Positions 35,279 to 44,283 are shown, numbered from the stretch's first letter. The stretch: 64,000 nt of DNA from Microbacterium aoyamense (GCF_023155855.1 NZ_JAKNUT010000005.1:186001-250000); one strand, 5' to 3'. The notes: generated by a model from the letters alone, not told the origin. A program made the numbers and translations.

Positions 35279-35392
35279 CGAGGAGTGCGCGCCGGATTCC
35301 GGACTCCTCCACAGAAGCCGACCCGGTGCAGTTGCTCAGAGCGTGCTGGCGATGAGAGCGGTCGATCGACCGCAGTGTTCGAGGATGACCCG

Positions 35393-36343
35393 ATGCCTCG
35401 CATCCACGTGCACCGCTACAAGGACCTGATCGCCTCCGGCGCATCGAAGCGCTCGCTCGCCCAGGCAGTGGCCGACAGCGCGCTGGTGCGGATCCGCTAC
35501 GGCGTCTACGCGGATGGCGATGCGATGCGTGCCGGATTTCCGGCAGACCGTGTCGTCGCGCGCGCGACCGCGGCACAGCTCGTGACTGCTGATCCGCTCG
35601 TGTTCTCGCACGAGACGGCGGCGGCTCTGCACGGTCTGCCGCTGTATCGGCCCTCACCGGATCGGGTGCACGTCATCGCACGCCCGGAGCGTCCGGGTGC
35701 CGTCGCCGGGTTGGTGCGTCATCGCGGCGATATCGAGGAGTTCGACGCGACGGACGGACTGCGGTTCACCAGCCTCTTGCAGACGGTCGCCGACGTGGCC
35801 CGGACTGCCTCGTTCGAGCAGGGCGTGGTCATTGCGGATGCCGCGCTCAGACGTCTGTGCTGGGACGAGGGCGGGTCCTATCGCGCTGATGACGCACAAG
35901 CGGTCCGCGAGCAAGTGCTCGATATCGTGCGGCGCTCGGCACACGGTCAGAATCGGGCGCGACGCGTCGTGAGTTTCGCGGATGGCCGCGCACAGCTTCC
36001 CGGCGAAAGCGTCAGTCGCGTGCGACTGCATCAGCTGGGCTTCCGAGCAGTCGGGCTCCAGCACGCGGTGCCGGCGCCTGGCGGTTCCTCGTACTTCGTC
36101 GACTTCGCGCTGGACGAGGTCAACGCGTTCGGTGAGTTCGACGGAGCCATCAAGTACGTCGACGGAAGGATGCTGGACGACCGCACCAGCAGCGAGGTGC
36201 TCGACCGCGAGAAACAGCGCGAGGACTGGATCCGGGGCACCACGCAGCGCCGCATGGCGCGCTGGGGCTGGCCGCACATCGGAACAGCCGACCAGCTGGG
36301 CGCGCGCCTCCGCACCTTCGGGATCGTCCCGCCCGGTCTGTGA
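35393..36343 (+). CDS. AbiEi-like antitoxin-domain protein with nuclease-fold C-terminus, orphan
   Basis: 316 aa. N-terminal residues 5-75 resemble the winged helix of type IV antitoxins: RYKDLIASGASKRSLAQAV, then VRIRYGVYA. A central region has VFSHETAAALHGLPLY. The C-terminus FVDFALDEVNAFGEFDG, then LDREKQREDWIRG, resembles DUF559/Vsr-like PD-(D/E)xK proteins. No AbiEii-type toxin gene is next to it. Single-gene members are common in actinobacteria and their role is unclear. Flanking palindromic repeats on both sides make it a candidate cassette. Confidence 0.75.
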   Translation: MPRIHVHRYKDLIASGASKRSLAQAVADSALVRIRYGVYADGDAMRAGFPADRVVARATAAQLVTADPLVFSHETAAALHGLPLYRPSPDRVHVIARPERPGAVAGLVRHRGDIEEFDATDGLRFTSLLQTVADVARTASFEQGVVIADAALRRLCWDEGGSYRADDAQAVREQVLDIVRRSAHGQNRARRVVSFADGRAQLPGESVSRVRLHQLGFRAVGLQHAVPAPGGSSYFVDFALDEVNAFGEFDGAIKYVDGRMLDDRTSSEVLDREKQREDWIRGTTQRRMARWGWPHIGTADQLGARLRTFGIVPPGL

Positions 36344-36395
36344 CGATCGCGCCCACAGTCGCTCTGACGGGGCTGAGCGCTGAGCCCGCCAGACC

Positions 36396-36467
36396 GGGAT
36401 TGGGGCGGCCCATTCGCCTTGGGGCGGGCGATCCCACGCCCCAACGTGAATGGGCCGCCCCAATCCC
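36396..36467. repeat. REP-like palindromic element, downstream copy
   Basis: It starts GGGATTGGGGCGGCCCATTC and ends CGCCCCAATCCC, so its ends are inverted copies of each other. About 80% identical to the 35208-35278 element. Confidence 0.7.
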
Positions 36468-36571
36468 AGCACCACAGGCCACTCCCTACGCCCAACGTGA
36501 ATGGGCCGCCCCGATCCCAGCGCCACTGGCCACCCCTGCGCCCCACGTGAATGGGCCGCCCCAATCCCAGC
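36444..36571. repeat. 27-bp direct repeat in three copies
   Basis: A 27-bp unit starting ACGTGAATGGGCCGCCCC recurs at 36444, 36495 and 36545 (spacing 50-51 bp) with at most one change between copies. It is the right arm of the adjacent palindromic element, so the element has been multiplied here. The rest of 36344-36592 shows no gene. Confidence 0.8.
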
Positions 36572-36592
36572 GCTCTCGCGAGGGTGGAGGGG

Positions 36593-38515
36593 TCAGCCGT
36601 CGATGACCGCGACCAGCTCGTCGAGGAAGCCGGCGAAGTCCGACGACCGACGTACGATGCGCTGCACGCTGTCGCGCTCGCTGAAGACCTCGACGAACTG
36701 CTCGAACACGGTCTGGAACGCCTCGCGATCGTTCTCCGAGAACGCGACGAGCGCGACCACCTGCACACGGCCCTCGCCCCACGGGATCGACGGGTCGGCG
36801 ATGCCGATCGCGATCGAGGTGCGCGAAGCGGTCATGCCGATCGCGTGCGGCACGGCGAGCGCGTCGGTGAAGGCGGTAGACGAGAGCTCTTCGCGCTGGA
36901 TCGCGCGCTCGACGTAGTCGTCGTCGATGACGCCCTGCGCGATGAGCAGCGAGCCGAGGCGATGGATGACGTCATCCGTCGACTGTCCGTCGAGCCCGCG
37001 CACGAAGGCGTCGGGCGAGAAGTACCGCTCGAGCTCCTCGCGGAGCCGCGCGAGGCGGCGCGCGCGCCGGATCCGGCCGGCGGCGGCCTGCACGCGCTCG
37101 ACATCGGCGTCGGTGAGGAACGGCTGGATCCGCACGAACCGGTCGCCCGCGACGGCCGGATCGATCGTGGTGAGCACGAGGTCGGAGTCGATGGAGGACC
37201 AGTCCGGGTCGACGCGCGTCTCGACGCCCACGACCTCGATCGCCTGCCCGAGCGAACGGTCGACCGATGAGCGCAGCAGCTCGTGCAGCTCGTAGTACCC
37301 CGGGCAGACGATCGTCGCGGCGAGCAGCTGGTCGGCGCGCCGGCTGCGCTCGAGCCTGCCACCGACGTGCATCGCGATGTAGGCGATCTCGTCGTCCAGG
37401 AGCGGGATGCCGAGCCGCTCGTGCAGGCCAGAGGCGATGAAGACGGCGACCTCGAAGATCATCGGGTACGTCGACTTGAGCGAGCGCGTGAGCGGATTGC
37501 GCGACCACGCCTGCTCCTTCGCGCGATGCAGCAGGTTCTGCACGTGCAGCGCGAGGCGCAGGATGAAGTCCTCGTGCGCGATGTCGACGAGGAACTCGGA
37601 TGCCGCCTGCCCCACGACATCGCGCACGACCGCTTCGACCTCGGGCTCGAGGCGCGATCTCGCGTGGTCGGAGGGCGTGTCGGTGCCGGGCGCGACGACA
37701 CGCGTGAGCACGAGCGTCGCGAGGTGCTGCAGATCCCCGGCGCCCAGGCGCACGTCGAGGTGCTGCTCCGACAGCGACGCGAGGATCGCCGCGACCTCCT
37801 GCTGCGCGGGGCGCACTTCGGCGGAGCCTGCGCCTTCGAGTCCACGATCGCGCGACACACGGTCGGCCGCGATCGCGATGTGCATGACGACATCGGCGAT
37901 GCCGATCTCGTTCACGAAGTAGCCGAGCGCGCCGAGCTGGGTCACGAGATCGTTCTTGAACGGGCCGAACGCGCGGGCGCCGACCGAGCCTTCGCCGAGG
38001 GTGCGGCGCAGCGCCTCGAGGTCGAAGGATCCGGCATCCATCTCGTCGTGGGCGAGCCGTGACAGCAGCCGCCGCTGAGCCATCTCGGTGCCGCGCAGGC
38101 GGGCTTGCGAGGCGGAGCGCTCGAGGGTGAGCTCCGTTCCGCCGAGCAGGCTGCGCACCCGGGCGAGATCGGCGTCGAGCGTCGCGGGGCTCACGTGCAG
38201 GGCGTCGGCGGTCTCGAAGACGTCGATCCCGTCGGGGGCGTCGAGCAGTCGCCTCACGAGCGTGTGCAGGCGATCGCGGGGCGCGTCGGCGCCGACCGTC
38301 ACGCGCAGCGCGGCCGCGGCATCCGGACCCGAACGATAGCCCTGGGGGCCCGACTCGATCGCGGATCCCTGCGGCACACGGGCGTTGACGGCCGTGACGT
38401 ACGACCGGATGCTGCGGGGCGTGACACCGAGGCTGTCGGCGAGGCTGGCCGCCGTCGCCCAGTCGCCGTCGCGCGCGAGGAGCCCCAGCAGGCGGTCCTG
38501 TCTCGCTCTCGTCAC
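36593..38515 (-). CDS. mtlR: PRD-containing mannitol operon regulator (BglG/MtlR family)
   Basis: 640 aa, GTG start at 38515. Two helix-turn-helix units come first (RQDRLLGLLARDGDWATAAS and VFETADALHVSPATLDADL). Two PRD domains follow, with conserved histidines in NEIGIADVVMHIAIA and DEIAYIAMHVGGRLE. A GatB-like EIIB region has its cysteine in TIVCPGYYELHELL. An EIIA domain ends the chain, with the phospho-histidine in AVPHAIGM. In this family PTS phosphorylation sets activity and the protein activates mtl transcription as a DNA-binding activator. It diverges from the mtl operon it probably controls. Confidence 0.92.
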   Translation of the reverse strand: MTRARQDRLLGLLARDGDWATAASLADSLGVTPRSIRSYVTAVNARVPQGSAIESGPQGYRSGPDAAAALRVTVGADAPRDRLHTLVRRLLDAPDGIDVFETADALHVSPATLDADLARVRSLLGGTELTLERSASQARLRGTEMAQRRLLSRLAHDEMDAGSFDLEALRRTLGEGSVGARAFGPFKNDLVTQLGALGYFVNEIGIADVVMHIAIAADRVSRDRGLEGAGSAEVRPAQQEVAAILASLSEQHLDVRLGAGDLQHLATLVLTRVVAPGTDTPSDHARSRLEPEVEAVVRDVVGQAASEFLVDIAHEDFILRLALHVQNLLHRAKEQAWSRNPLTRSLKSTYPMIFEVAVFIASGLHERLGIPLLDDEIAYIAMHVGGRLERSRRADQLLAATIVCPGYYELHELLRSSVDRSLGQAIEVVGVETRVDPDWSSIDSDLVLTTIDPAVAGDRFVRIQPFLTDADVERVQAAAGRIRRARRLARLREELERYFSPDAFVRGLDGQSTDDVIHRLGSLLIAQGVIDDDYVERAIQREELSSTAFTDALAVPHAIGMTASRTSIAIGIADPSIPWGEGRVQVVALVAFSENDREAFQTVFEQFVEVFSERDSVQRIVRRSSDFAGFLDELVAVIDG

Positions 38516-38622
38516 GGCACTCCTCTTCGCGTGCGCAAGCCCCCCGGCGCGCGTCCAGGCCAGTCAACCATGCATGCCCCGCACCAGGGTCGCGGTTTCC
38601 GCCCCCGCGGAAGAAGGTGTGG

Positions 38623-38651
38623 TTGTCGGCTCCCAGCGTTTTCACAAGAAT
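38623..38651 (+). promoter_or_regulatory. Putative mtl operon promoter TTGTCG-N17-AAGAAT
   Basis: A -35-like TTGTCG (38623-38628) and -10-like AAGAAT (38646-38651) are 17 bp apart and lie 21 bp ahead of the first gene. MtlR would act upstream of it; no binding site was resolved by eye. Confidence 0.35.
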
Positions 38652-38672
38652 GGCGAAGAAGGAGGCGGATCG

Positions 38673-39023
38673 ATGAGGATCCTGGTGGTCTGCGGAGCGG
38701 GTGCGTCGAGCACCTTCGTCGCGCAGCGCGTGCGCCATGCGGCGCACGACATCGGGCTCATGCATTACACCGCTTTCGCCGGCACCGAGCTGTCGCTCCC
38801 GATCGACCTCGATGCCGCGGACGTCGTCCTCGTCGGCCCGCACCTGGCTCACGCGCTCACGCGCATCGAGCACGATGCGGCCCACCGAGGGACGACGGTC
38901 GTGCTGCTGCCGTCCGACATCTTCAGCGATCTCGACGGCTCCCGGACGCTGCAACTCGTCCGCGACGCGGTCGGAGACTCCGGGGGGATCGCTCCGACCG
39001 CGAGCAGCGACCGGCCCACCTGA
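38673..39023 (+). CDS. Orphan PTS lactose/cellobiose-type IIB protein
   Basis: 116 aa, ATG 38673 with a strong GAAGGAGG ribosome site at 38658. The N-terminus MRILVVCGAGASSTFVAQRV matches the P-loop of Lac-type IIB domains, with cysteine C7 as the phosphate acceptor. No IIA or IIC of that family is in the window. It is first in the operon, ahead of ptsH, ptsI and the mannitol genes, so it may act as a phospho-relay or sensor for MtlR. That is inference. Confidence 0.75.
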   Translation: MRILVVCGAGASSTFVAQRVRHAAHDIGLMHYTAFAGTELSLPIDLDAADVVLVGPHLAHALTRIEHDAAHRGTTVVLLPSDIFSDLDGSRTLQLVRDAVGDSGGIAPTASSDRPT

Positions 39024-39068
39024 CACCACGCACCCGCACGATACGCAACGAAGAGAAAGGAACAGGCC

Positions 39069-39344
39069 TTGCCCACTCTCACCCGGACTGTCCGGATCGG
39101 CTCCTCCCATGGCCTGCACGCCCGCCCCGCGAAGCTGTTCGCACAAGCGGCGAAGGAGTCCGGCATCCCCGTCACCCTCGCCAAAGACGCCGGAGCACCC
39201 GTCAACGCGGCGAGCATCCTCGGCGTCATCGCGCTCGGCATCGAGCAGGGCGATTACGTGACCCTCACGGCCGACGGCGACAACGCCGAAGCCGTGCTCG
39301 ACCAGCTGAGCGAACTGCTCACGACCGATCACGATGCGGAGTAG
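39069..39344 (+). CDS. ptsH: Phosphocarrier protein HPr
   Basis: 91 aa, TTG start after AAGGAACAG. It passes phosphate from EI to sugar-specific IIA proteins. The active histidine is H17 in SSHGLHARPAKLF. The regulatory-serine region reads NAASILGVIALG, with S49 in place of the usual site. It overlaps no neighbour and ends 3 bp before ptsI. Confidence 0.95.
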   Translation: MPTLTRTVRIGSSHGLHARPAKLFAQAAKESGIPVTLAKDAGAPVNAASILGVIALGIEQGDYVTLTADGDNAEAVLDQLSELLTTDHDAE

Positions 39345-39347
39345 GCC

Positions 39348-41021
39348 ATGACCGAACTCCGTGGAGTGGGCATCGGCCTGGGCGTCGCCCAAGGCCCCGT
39401 CGCGCGCATGGCCGAGCCGTTGCCGGCACCGGCTGACGCGCCGAGCGCGCTGAGCGCCGATGAAGAGACGGCGCGGGCGCGGGATGCCGTGGCCGCCGTC
39501 GCCCGCGAACTCGAGTCGCGCGGCGCCCAGGCGGGCGGCGCGGCGCAGGACGTCCTCGAGGCGCAGGCCATGATGGCCGAGGACCCGACGCTCGAATCCG
39601 AGATCGACACGCGCATCGCCGCGGGCAAGACGGCCGAGTTCGCCGTCCACGACGCCTTCGCCTCGTTCCGCGACCAGCTCGTCGCGATGGGCGGGTACCT
39701 GGGCGAGCGCGCCGCCGACCTCGACGACGTCGCCCAGCGCGTCATCGCGCGGCTGCGCGGTCTTCCGGCGCCGGGCGTGCCCGACCCCGGGCATCCCTTC
39801 GTCCTCGTCGCGAAGGATCTCGCACCCGCCGACACCGCGCTGCTCGACCTCGACAAGGTGCTCGCACTCATCACGACGGAGGGCGGACCGACCTCGCATA
39901 CGGCGATCCTCGCCCGCGAGAAGTCCATCGTCGCCGTCGTCGGCACGGCCGCCGCGAAGGACCTCGCCGACGGCGAGGTCGTGATCGTGGATGCCGCGAA
40001 GGGCGTCGTGACGGCCGACCCGACCGCCGAGGAGCTCGCCCAGGCGCAGCACCGCGCCGACGCCCGACGGGACGCGTCATCCGCCCCCATCACCGACGGC
40101 GCTCTCGCCGACGGCACGCCCGTGCCGCTGCTGGCGAACCTCGGCAAGCCCGAGGGCGCTGCCGAGGCGGTCGAGCTCGGCGCCGAGGGCGTCGGACTGT
40201 TCCGCACGGAGTTCCTGTTCCTGTCGTCGAGCCAGGCGCCCACCGTGGAGCAGCAGCGCGAGGCCTACACGAAGCTCCTCGCGGCGTTCCCCGGCAAGAA
40301 GGTCGTGGTCCGCGTGCTGGATGCCGGAGCCGACAAGCCCCTCGCGTTCCTCAACGATGCGCACGAGGAGAACCCTGCGCTGGGCCTTCGCGGCATCCGC
40401 GCCCTGCGGGCGAGCGAGGACATCCTGCGCGAGCAGCTGACGGCCCTCGCCGAGGCCGACAAGGCGACGCAGGCCGACCTCTGGGTCATGGCGCCGATGA
40501 TCGCGACGATGGAGGAGACGGAGTACTTCGTCGACCTCTGCCGCGATTACGGCATCAAGACCGCCGGCGTCATGGTCGAGGTCCCCTCGGCGGCGCTCCT
40601 GGCCGACCGTGTGCTCGGTCACGCCGACTTCGCCTCCATCGGCACGAACGACCTCACCCAGTACACGATGGCGGCCGACCGGCTGCTCGGGTCGGTCGCG
40701 TCGTTCCAGGACCCGTGGCACCCCGCCGTCCTCCGCCTCATCCGCGAAGTGGGCGACGCGGGCCGCATCAACGGCAAGCCCGTCGGCATCTGCGGCGAGG
40801 CGGCGGCCGATCCTCTGCTTGCCGTCGTGCTCGTCGGCCTCGGCGCGACCTCGCTCTCGATGGCGCCGACAGCGCTCGCCGACGTGCGGGCGACCCTGCT
40901 CCAGCACTCCCTCGACGATGCGCGTGTCATCGCCGAGGCAGCCCTCGCCGCGAACGACGCGGCATCCGCAAGAACAGCGGCCCAGGATGCCGCGACCCGA
41001 TCAAAGGAGACACAGTCATGA
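39348..41021 (+). CDS. ptsI: Phosphoenolpyruvate-protein phosphotransferase (enzyme I)
   Basis: 557 aa. It autophosphorylates on PEP and charges HPr. The N domain carries the phospho-histidine H184 in TEGGPTSHTAILARE. The C-terminal PEP barrel shows GAEGVGLFRTEFLFL and GTNDLTQYTMAADR. It ends in a 4-bp overlap with mtlA. Having the general PTS genes within the mannitol operon links their supply to mannitol control. Confidence 0.95.
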   Translation: MTELRGVGIGLGVAQGPVARMAEPLPAPADAPSALSADEETARARDAVAAVARELESRGAQAGGAAQDVLEAQAMMAEDPTLESEIDTRIAAGKTAEFAVHDAFASFRDQLVAMGGYLGERAADLDDVAQRVIARLRGLPAPGVPDPGHPFVLVAKDLAPADTALLDLDKVLALITTEGGPTSHTAILAREKSIVAVVGTAAAKDLADGEVVIVDAAKGVVTADPTAEELAQAQHRADARRDASSAPITDGALADGTPVPLLANLGKPEGAAEAVELGAEGVGLFRTEFLFLSSSQAPTVEQQREAYTKLLAAFPGKKVVVRVLDAGADKPLAFLNDAHEENPALGLRGIRALRASEDILREQLTALAEADKATQADLWVMAPMIATMEETEYFVDLCRDYGIKTAGVMVEVPSAALLADRVLGHADFASIGTNDLTQYTMAADRLLGSVASFQDPWHPAVLRLIREVGDAGRINGKPVGICGEAAADPLLAVVLVGLGATSLSMAPTALADVRATLLQHSLDDARVIAEAALAANDAASARTAAQDAATRSKETQS

Positions 41022-42571
41022 CAACGGCGTCAGCGCCCGCCAAGGGCGGCAGCTCGGTACGAGTCGGAGTCCAGCGCTTCGGCACGTACCTGTCCGGCAT
41101 GATCATGCCGAACATCCCCGCGCTCATCGCGTGGGGCATCTTCACGGCGTTCTTCATCGACGTGGGGTGGACGCCCAACGCCGACCTCGCCACCATCGTC
41201 GGGCCGTTCATCCACTACCTGCTGCCGATCATCATCGCCTACACGGGTGGCAGCATCGTCTACGGCGTGCGTGGTGGCGTGGTCGCCTCGATCGCCGTCA
41301 TGGGTGCGATCGCGGGATCCGACAAGCTCATCGCGGACGTCAACGCGGCACTGCCCGAGGGCGCATCGCAGCTCGGCCAGGTCCACATGTTCATCGGCGC
41401 GATGATCATGGCTCCGCTCGCGGCCTACACGATGAAGTGGCTCGACTCCCTCTGGGAAGGCAAGATCAAGGCCGGCTTCGAGATGCTCGTGAACATGTTC
41501 TCGGCGGGCATCTGGGGCTTCGTGATGGCCGTCGTCGGGTTCTACCCGATCGCCTGGCTGGTCAACGGCCTGATGCAGATCCTCAGCAATGCGGTCAACT
41601 GGCTCGTCGAGATGAACCTGCTGCCGCTCACGAGCATCCTCATCGAGCCGGCCAAGGTCCTGTTCCTCAACAACGCCATCAACCACGGCGTGCTGACGCC
41701 ACTGGGCATCCAGCAGTCGGCTGAGGAGGGATCGTCGATCCTGTTCCTGCTCGAGGCGAACCCCGGCCCCGGTGTGGGTCTGCTGCTGGCCTTCACGTTC
41801 TTCGGTCTGGGCGCAGCGCGCGCCTCGGCTCCGGGAGCGGCGGTCATCCAGTTCTTCGGCGGCATCCACGAGGTGTACTTCCCGTACGCCCTTATGAAGC
41901 CGATGCTCATCCTCGCCCTCATCGCGGGTGGCGCGACCGGCGTCACGACGAACATGCTCCTGGGCGGCGCGCTGCGCGCACCTGCGGCACCCGGCAGCAT
42001 CCTCGCCGTGCTCGCGCAGACAGCCGACGGGTCGTACTTCGCCGTCATCCTGTCGGTGGTCCTCGCCGCGGCTGTCACCTTCGTGGTCTCGTGGGTCATC
42101 CTTCGTGCATCGCGCAAGCGCGACCTCGAAGCCATGGCGGCGACGGATGACGCGTTCGGCGCCGCGATCACCCAGACTGAGGCGGCGAAGGGCAAGTCGT
42201 CCGACTCGCTCGCGAACCTGCGCGGCGGCGCCGCGACGCAGGCGGGCGGCGGCATCGAGCCGGCCACGATGACCGAGCGCGAGATCAAGAACATCGTGTT
42301 CGCATGCGACGCCGGCATGGGCTCGTCGGCGATGGGCGCGAGCGTCCTGCGCAACAAGATCAAGAAGGCGGGCGTCGAGGACGTCACGGTCGTCAACAAG
42401 GCGATCGCGAACCTCGACGGCACGGCAGACCTGATCATCACGCAGAACCAGCTGACCGATCGCGCTCGTGCACAGGCGCCCAATGCCGTGCACGTCTCGG
42501 TCGACAACTTCATGAACTCGCCGAAGTACGACGAGGTCGTGGAGCTCGTGAAGGACCAGCACGAGAGCTGA
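41018..42571 (+). CDS. mtlA: PTS mannitol transporter subunit IICB
   Basis: 517 aa. The IIC membrane domain (about 20-370) shows SGMIMPNIPALIAWGIF and the family signature FFGGIHEVYFPYAL. The IIB domain has FACDAGMGSSAMGASVL with C430 as phospho-site. The IIA domain is encoded separately by mtlF, as in many Gram-positives. It imports mannitol as mannitol-1-phosphate. A strong hairpin with a T-run separates it from mtlF. Confidence 0.95.
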   Translation: MTTASAPAKGGSSVRVGVQRFGTYLSGMIMPNIPALIAWGIFTAFFIDVGWTPNADLATIVGPFIHYLLPIIIAYTGGSIVYGVRGGVVASIAVMGAIAGSDKLIADVNAALPEGASQLGQVHMFIGAMIMAPLAAYTMKWLDSLWEGKIKAGFEMLVNMFSAGIWGFVMAVVGFYPIAWLVNGLMQILSNAVNWLVEMNLLPLTSILIEPAKVLFLNNAINHGVLTPLGIQQSAEEGSSILFLLEANPGPGVGLLLAFTFFGLGAARASAPGAAVIQFFGGIHEVYFPYALMKPMLILALIAGGATGVTTNMLLGGALRAPAAPGSILAVLAQTADGSYFAVILSVVLAAAVTFVVSWVILRASRKRDLEAMAATDDAFGAAITQTEAAKGKSSDSLANLRGGAATQAGGGIEPATMTEREIKNIVFACDAGMGSSAMGASVLRNKIKKAGVEDVTVVNKAIANLDGTADLIITQNQLTDRARAQAPNAVHVSVDNFMNSPKYDEVVELVKDQHES

Positions 42572-42584
42572 TTCCAGACCGCTG

Positions 42585-42616
42585 CGGGGCCGGACGGCGG
42601 GAGGCCTCCGGCCCCG
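42585..42616 (+). terminator. Hairpin with T-run between mtlA and mtlF
   Basis: CGGGGCCGGA/TCCGGCCCCG (10-bp perfect stem, 12-nt loop), followed by TGGCTTTTGCTC. It should terminate part of the transcripts, reducing expression of mtlF and mtlD. Confidence 0.65.
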
Positions 42617-42694
42617 TGGCTTTTGCTCGATCACATCGGTACGTTCGAAACAGACGGTTCCGCGGCATCCCGCGGACGACAGGAAGGCATGATC

Positions 42695-43132
42695 ATGGCA
42701 CGCGAGGTCCTCAGCATCGGTCAGGTGCGCATCCACTCCGGCAGCGCGACGCGCGAGGAGGCGATGAAGGAGGCCGCCGACATCCTCGAGTCCGCCGGCG
42801 CCGTCACGAACGCGTACTTCGACGCGATGCAGCAGCGCGAGCAGACCGTGTCGACGTACATGGGCAACGAGCTCGCGATCCCGCACGGCACGAACGAGAC
42901 CAAGCACACGATCCTCGATTCGGCCCTGTCGGTCGTCCGCTACGACGGCGGGGTCGACTGGGGCGGCGAGCCGGTGACCTTCGTCGTCGGCATCGCCGGC
43001 AAGGGCGACGAGCACCTCGAGATCCTGTCCCAGATCGCGATCCTCTTCTCGGACGAGGACGAGGTCGCCAAGCTGAAGGCCGCCTCGACGCCCGAGGAGC
43101 TCTACGGGCTCGTCGCCGCGACGGGCGTGTGA
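42695..43132 (+). CDS. mtlF: PTS mannitol subunit IIA
   Basis: 145 aa. ATG 42695 is preferred: AGGAAGG at 42681 gives 7-bp spacing, while ATG 42689 would give 1 bp. The phospho-histidine is H64 in NELAIPHGTNETK. It accepts phosphate from HPr and passes it to the IIB domain of MtlA. Its stop overlaps the mtlD start by 1 bp. Confidence 0.95.
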   Translation: MAREVLSIGQVRIHSGSATREEAMKEAADILESAGAVTNAYFDAMQQREQTVSTYMGNELAIPHGTNETKHTILDSALSVVRYDGGVDWGGEPVTFVVGIAGKGDEHLEILSQIAILFSDEDEVAKLKAASTPEELYGLVAATGV

Positions 43133-44283
43133 TGAAGGCCGTCCACTTCGGCGCCGGCAACATCGGCCGGGGGTTCGTCGGCCTGCTCCTGCACCAGGGC
43201 GGGTACGAGCTCGTGTTCTCGGATGTCGCGGCGCCCCTCGTCGACGCGATCAACGGCGTCTCGGAGTACACGGTGCACGAGGTCGGCGAGGGCGGCGTCG
43301 ACACCGTCGTCACCGGATTCCGCGCCATCAACAGCGCCGAGCATCCGGATCAGGTCATAGAGGAGATCGCGGGCGCGAACGTCGTGACAACGGCCGTGGG
43401 CCCCACGATCCTGAAGTTCGTCGCCCCGAACATCGTCGCCGCGCTCGCACTGCGCGATCCGTCGTCCCCCCCGCTGCAGATCATGGCGTGCGAGAACGCG
43501 ATCAACGCCACCGACCTGCTCCGCGACGAGATGAAGAACGTCGCGGGCGACGCCTGGGACGCCCTCGAAGGACGCGCCGTCTTCGCCAACACCGCCGTCG
43601 ACCGGATCGTGCCGGCGCAGCCGCCGGGCGAAGGAGTGGATGTCACCGTCGAGCCGTTCTTCGAGTGGGCGATCGAGCGGCCGCCGTTCGGCGACGACCC
43701 GCCGAACATCCCCGGCGCGCACTTCGTGGACGATCTCGCACCGTACATCGAGCGCAAGCTCTTCACTGTCAACACGGGGCACGCGACGACGGCGTACTTC
43801 GGTGCGCAGGCCGGCGTCGACACGATCGCCGGCGCTCTCGCCGATCCCGCCGTCGCGGCAGCGGTCGAGAAGGCTCTGGAAGAGACATCCGCCCTTCTCG
43901 TCGCGAAGCACGAGCTCGATCCGCAGGTGCAGGCGGACTATCGCGCGACGATCCTGCGGCGCTTCCGCAACACCGAGCTGCCCGACACCGTCTGGCGCGT
44001 CGGTCGTCAGCCGCTGCGCAAGCTCTCGCGCCACGAGCGGTTCGTCGGGCCCGCCGCCGAGGCCGCCGAGCGCGGGCTCGAGACCGAGGGCCTCGTCGCG
44101 GCGATGGGCGCGGCGCTCGCCTTCGACGACACCGAGGACCCGCAGTCGGTCGATCTCCAGCGGCAGATCCGGGAGATGGATGCCGCGGCCTTCACGGCAT
44201 CCGTCACGGGCCTCGAGCCCGGCCATCCGCTCTTCGCGCGCGTGCAGAAGGTCGTCGAGGAGCGCCAGGCCGAGATCGCGTGA
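43132..44283 (+). CDS. mtlD: Mannitol-1-phosphate 5-dehydrogenase
   Basis: 383 aa. It oxidises mannitol-1-phosphate to fructose-6-phosphate with NAD. NAD-binding KAVHFGAGNIGRGFVGLLL opens the chain; the catalytic lysine region is ERKLFTVNTGHATTAYFG. ACENAINATDLL is also typical. Length is standard. It follows mtlF with 1-bp overlap. Confidence 0.96.
   Translation: MKAVHFGAGNIGRGFVGLLLHQGGYELVFSDVAAPLVDAINGVSEYTVHEVGEGGVDTVVTGFRAINSAEHPDQVIEEIAGANVVTTAVGPTILKFVAPNIVAALALRDPSSPPLQIMACENAINATDLLRDEMKNVAGDAWDALEGRAVFANTAVDRIVPAQPPGEGVDVTVEPFFEWAIERPPFGDDPPNIPGAHFVDDLAPYIERKLFTVNTGHATTAYFGAQAGVDTIAGALADPAVAAAVEKALEETSALLVAKHELDPQVQADYRATILRRFRNTELPDTVWRVGRQPLRKLSRHERFVGPAAEAAERGLETEGLVAAMGAALAFDDTEDPQSVDLQRQIREMDAAAFTASVTGLEPGHPLFARVQKVVEERQAEIA

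Noticed and set aside
33410-36343. Very long open frame on the plus strand across the MFS, GNAT and AbiEi-like genes
   Set aside because: Only the last part (from 35393) has family sequence; the rest is out-of-frame translation of the MFS and GNAT genes, rich in Arg and Pro.
35393-36343. Complete AbiE toxin-antitoxin pair
   Set aside because: No AbiEii-like nucleotidyltransferase gene next to it on either side; only palindromic repeats and mtlR.
36972-40052. Very long minus-strand open frame opposite the mtl operon
   Set aside because: Opposite the real mtlR and pts genes; composition is Arg/His-rich with no family sequence, a common artefact in GC-rich DNA.
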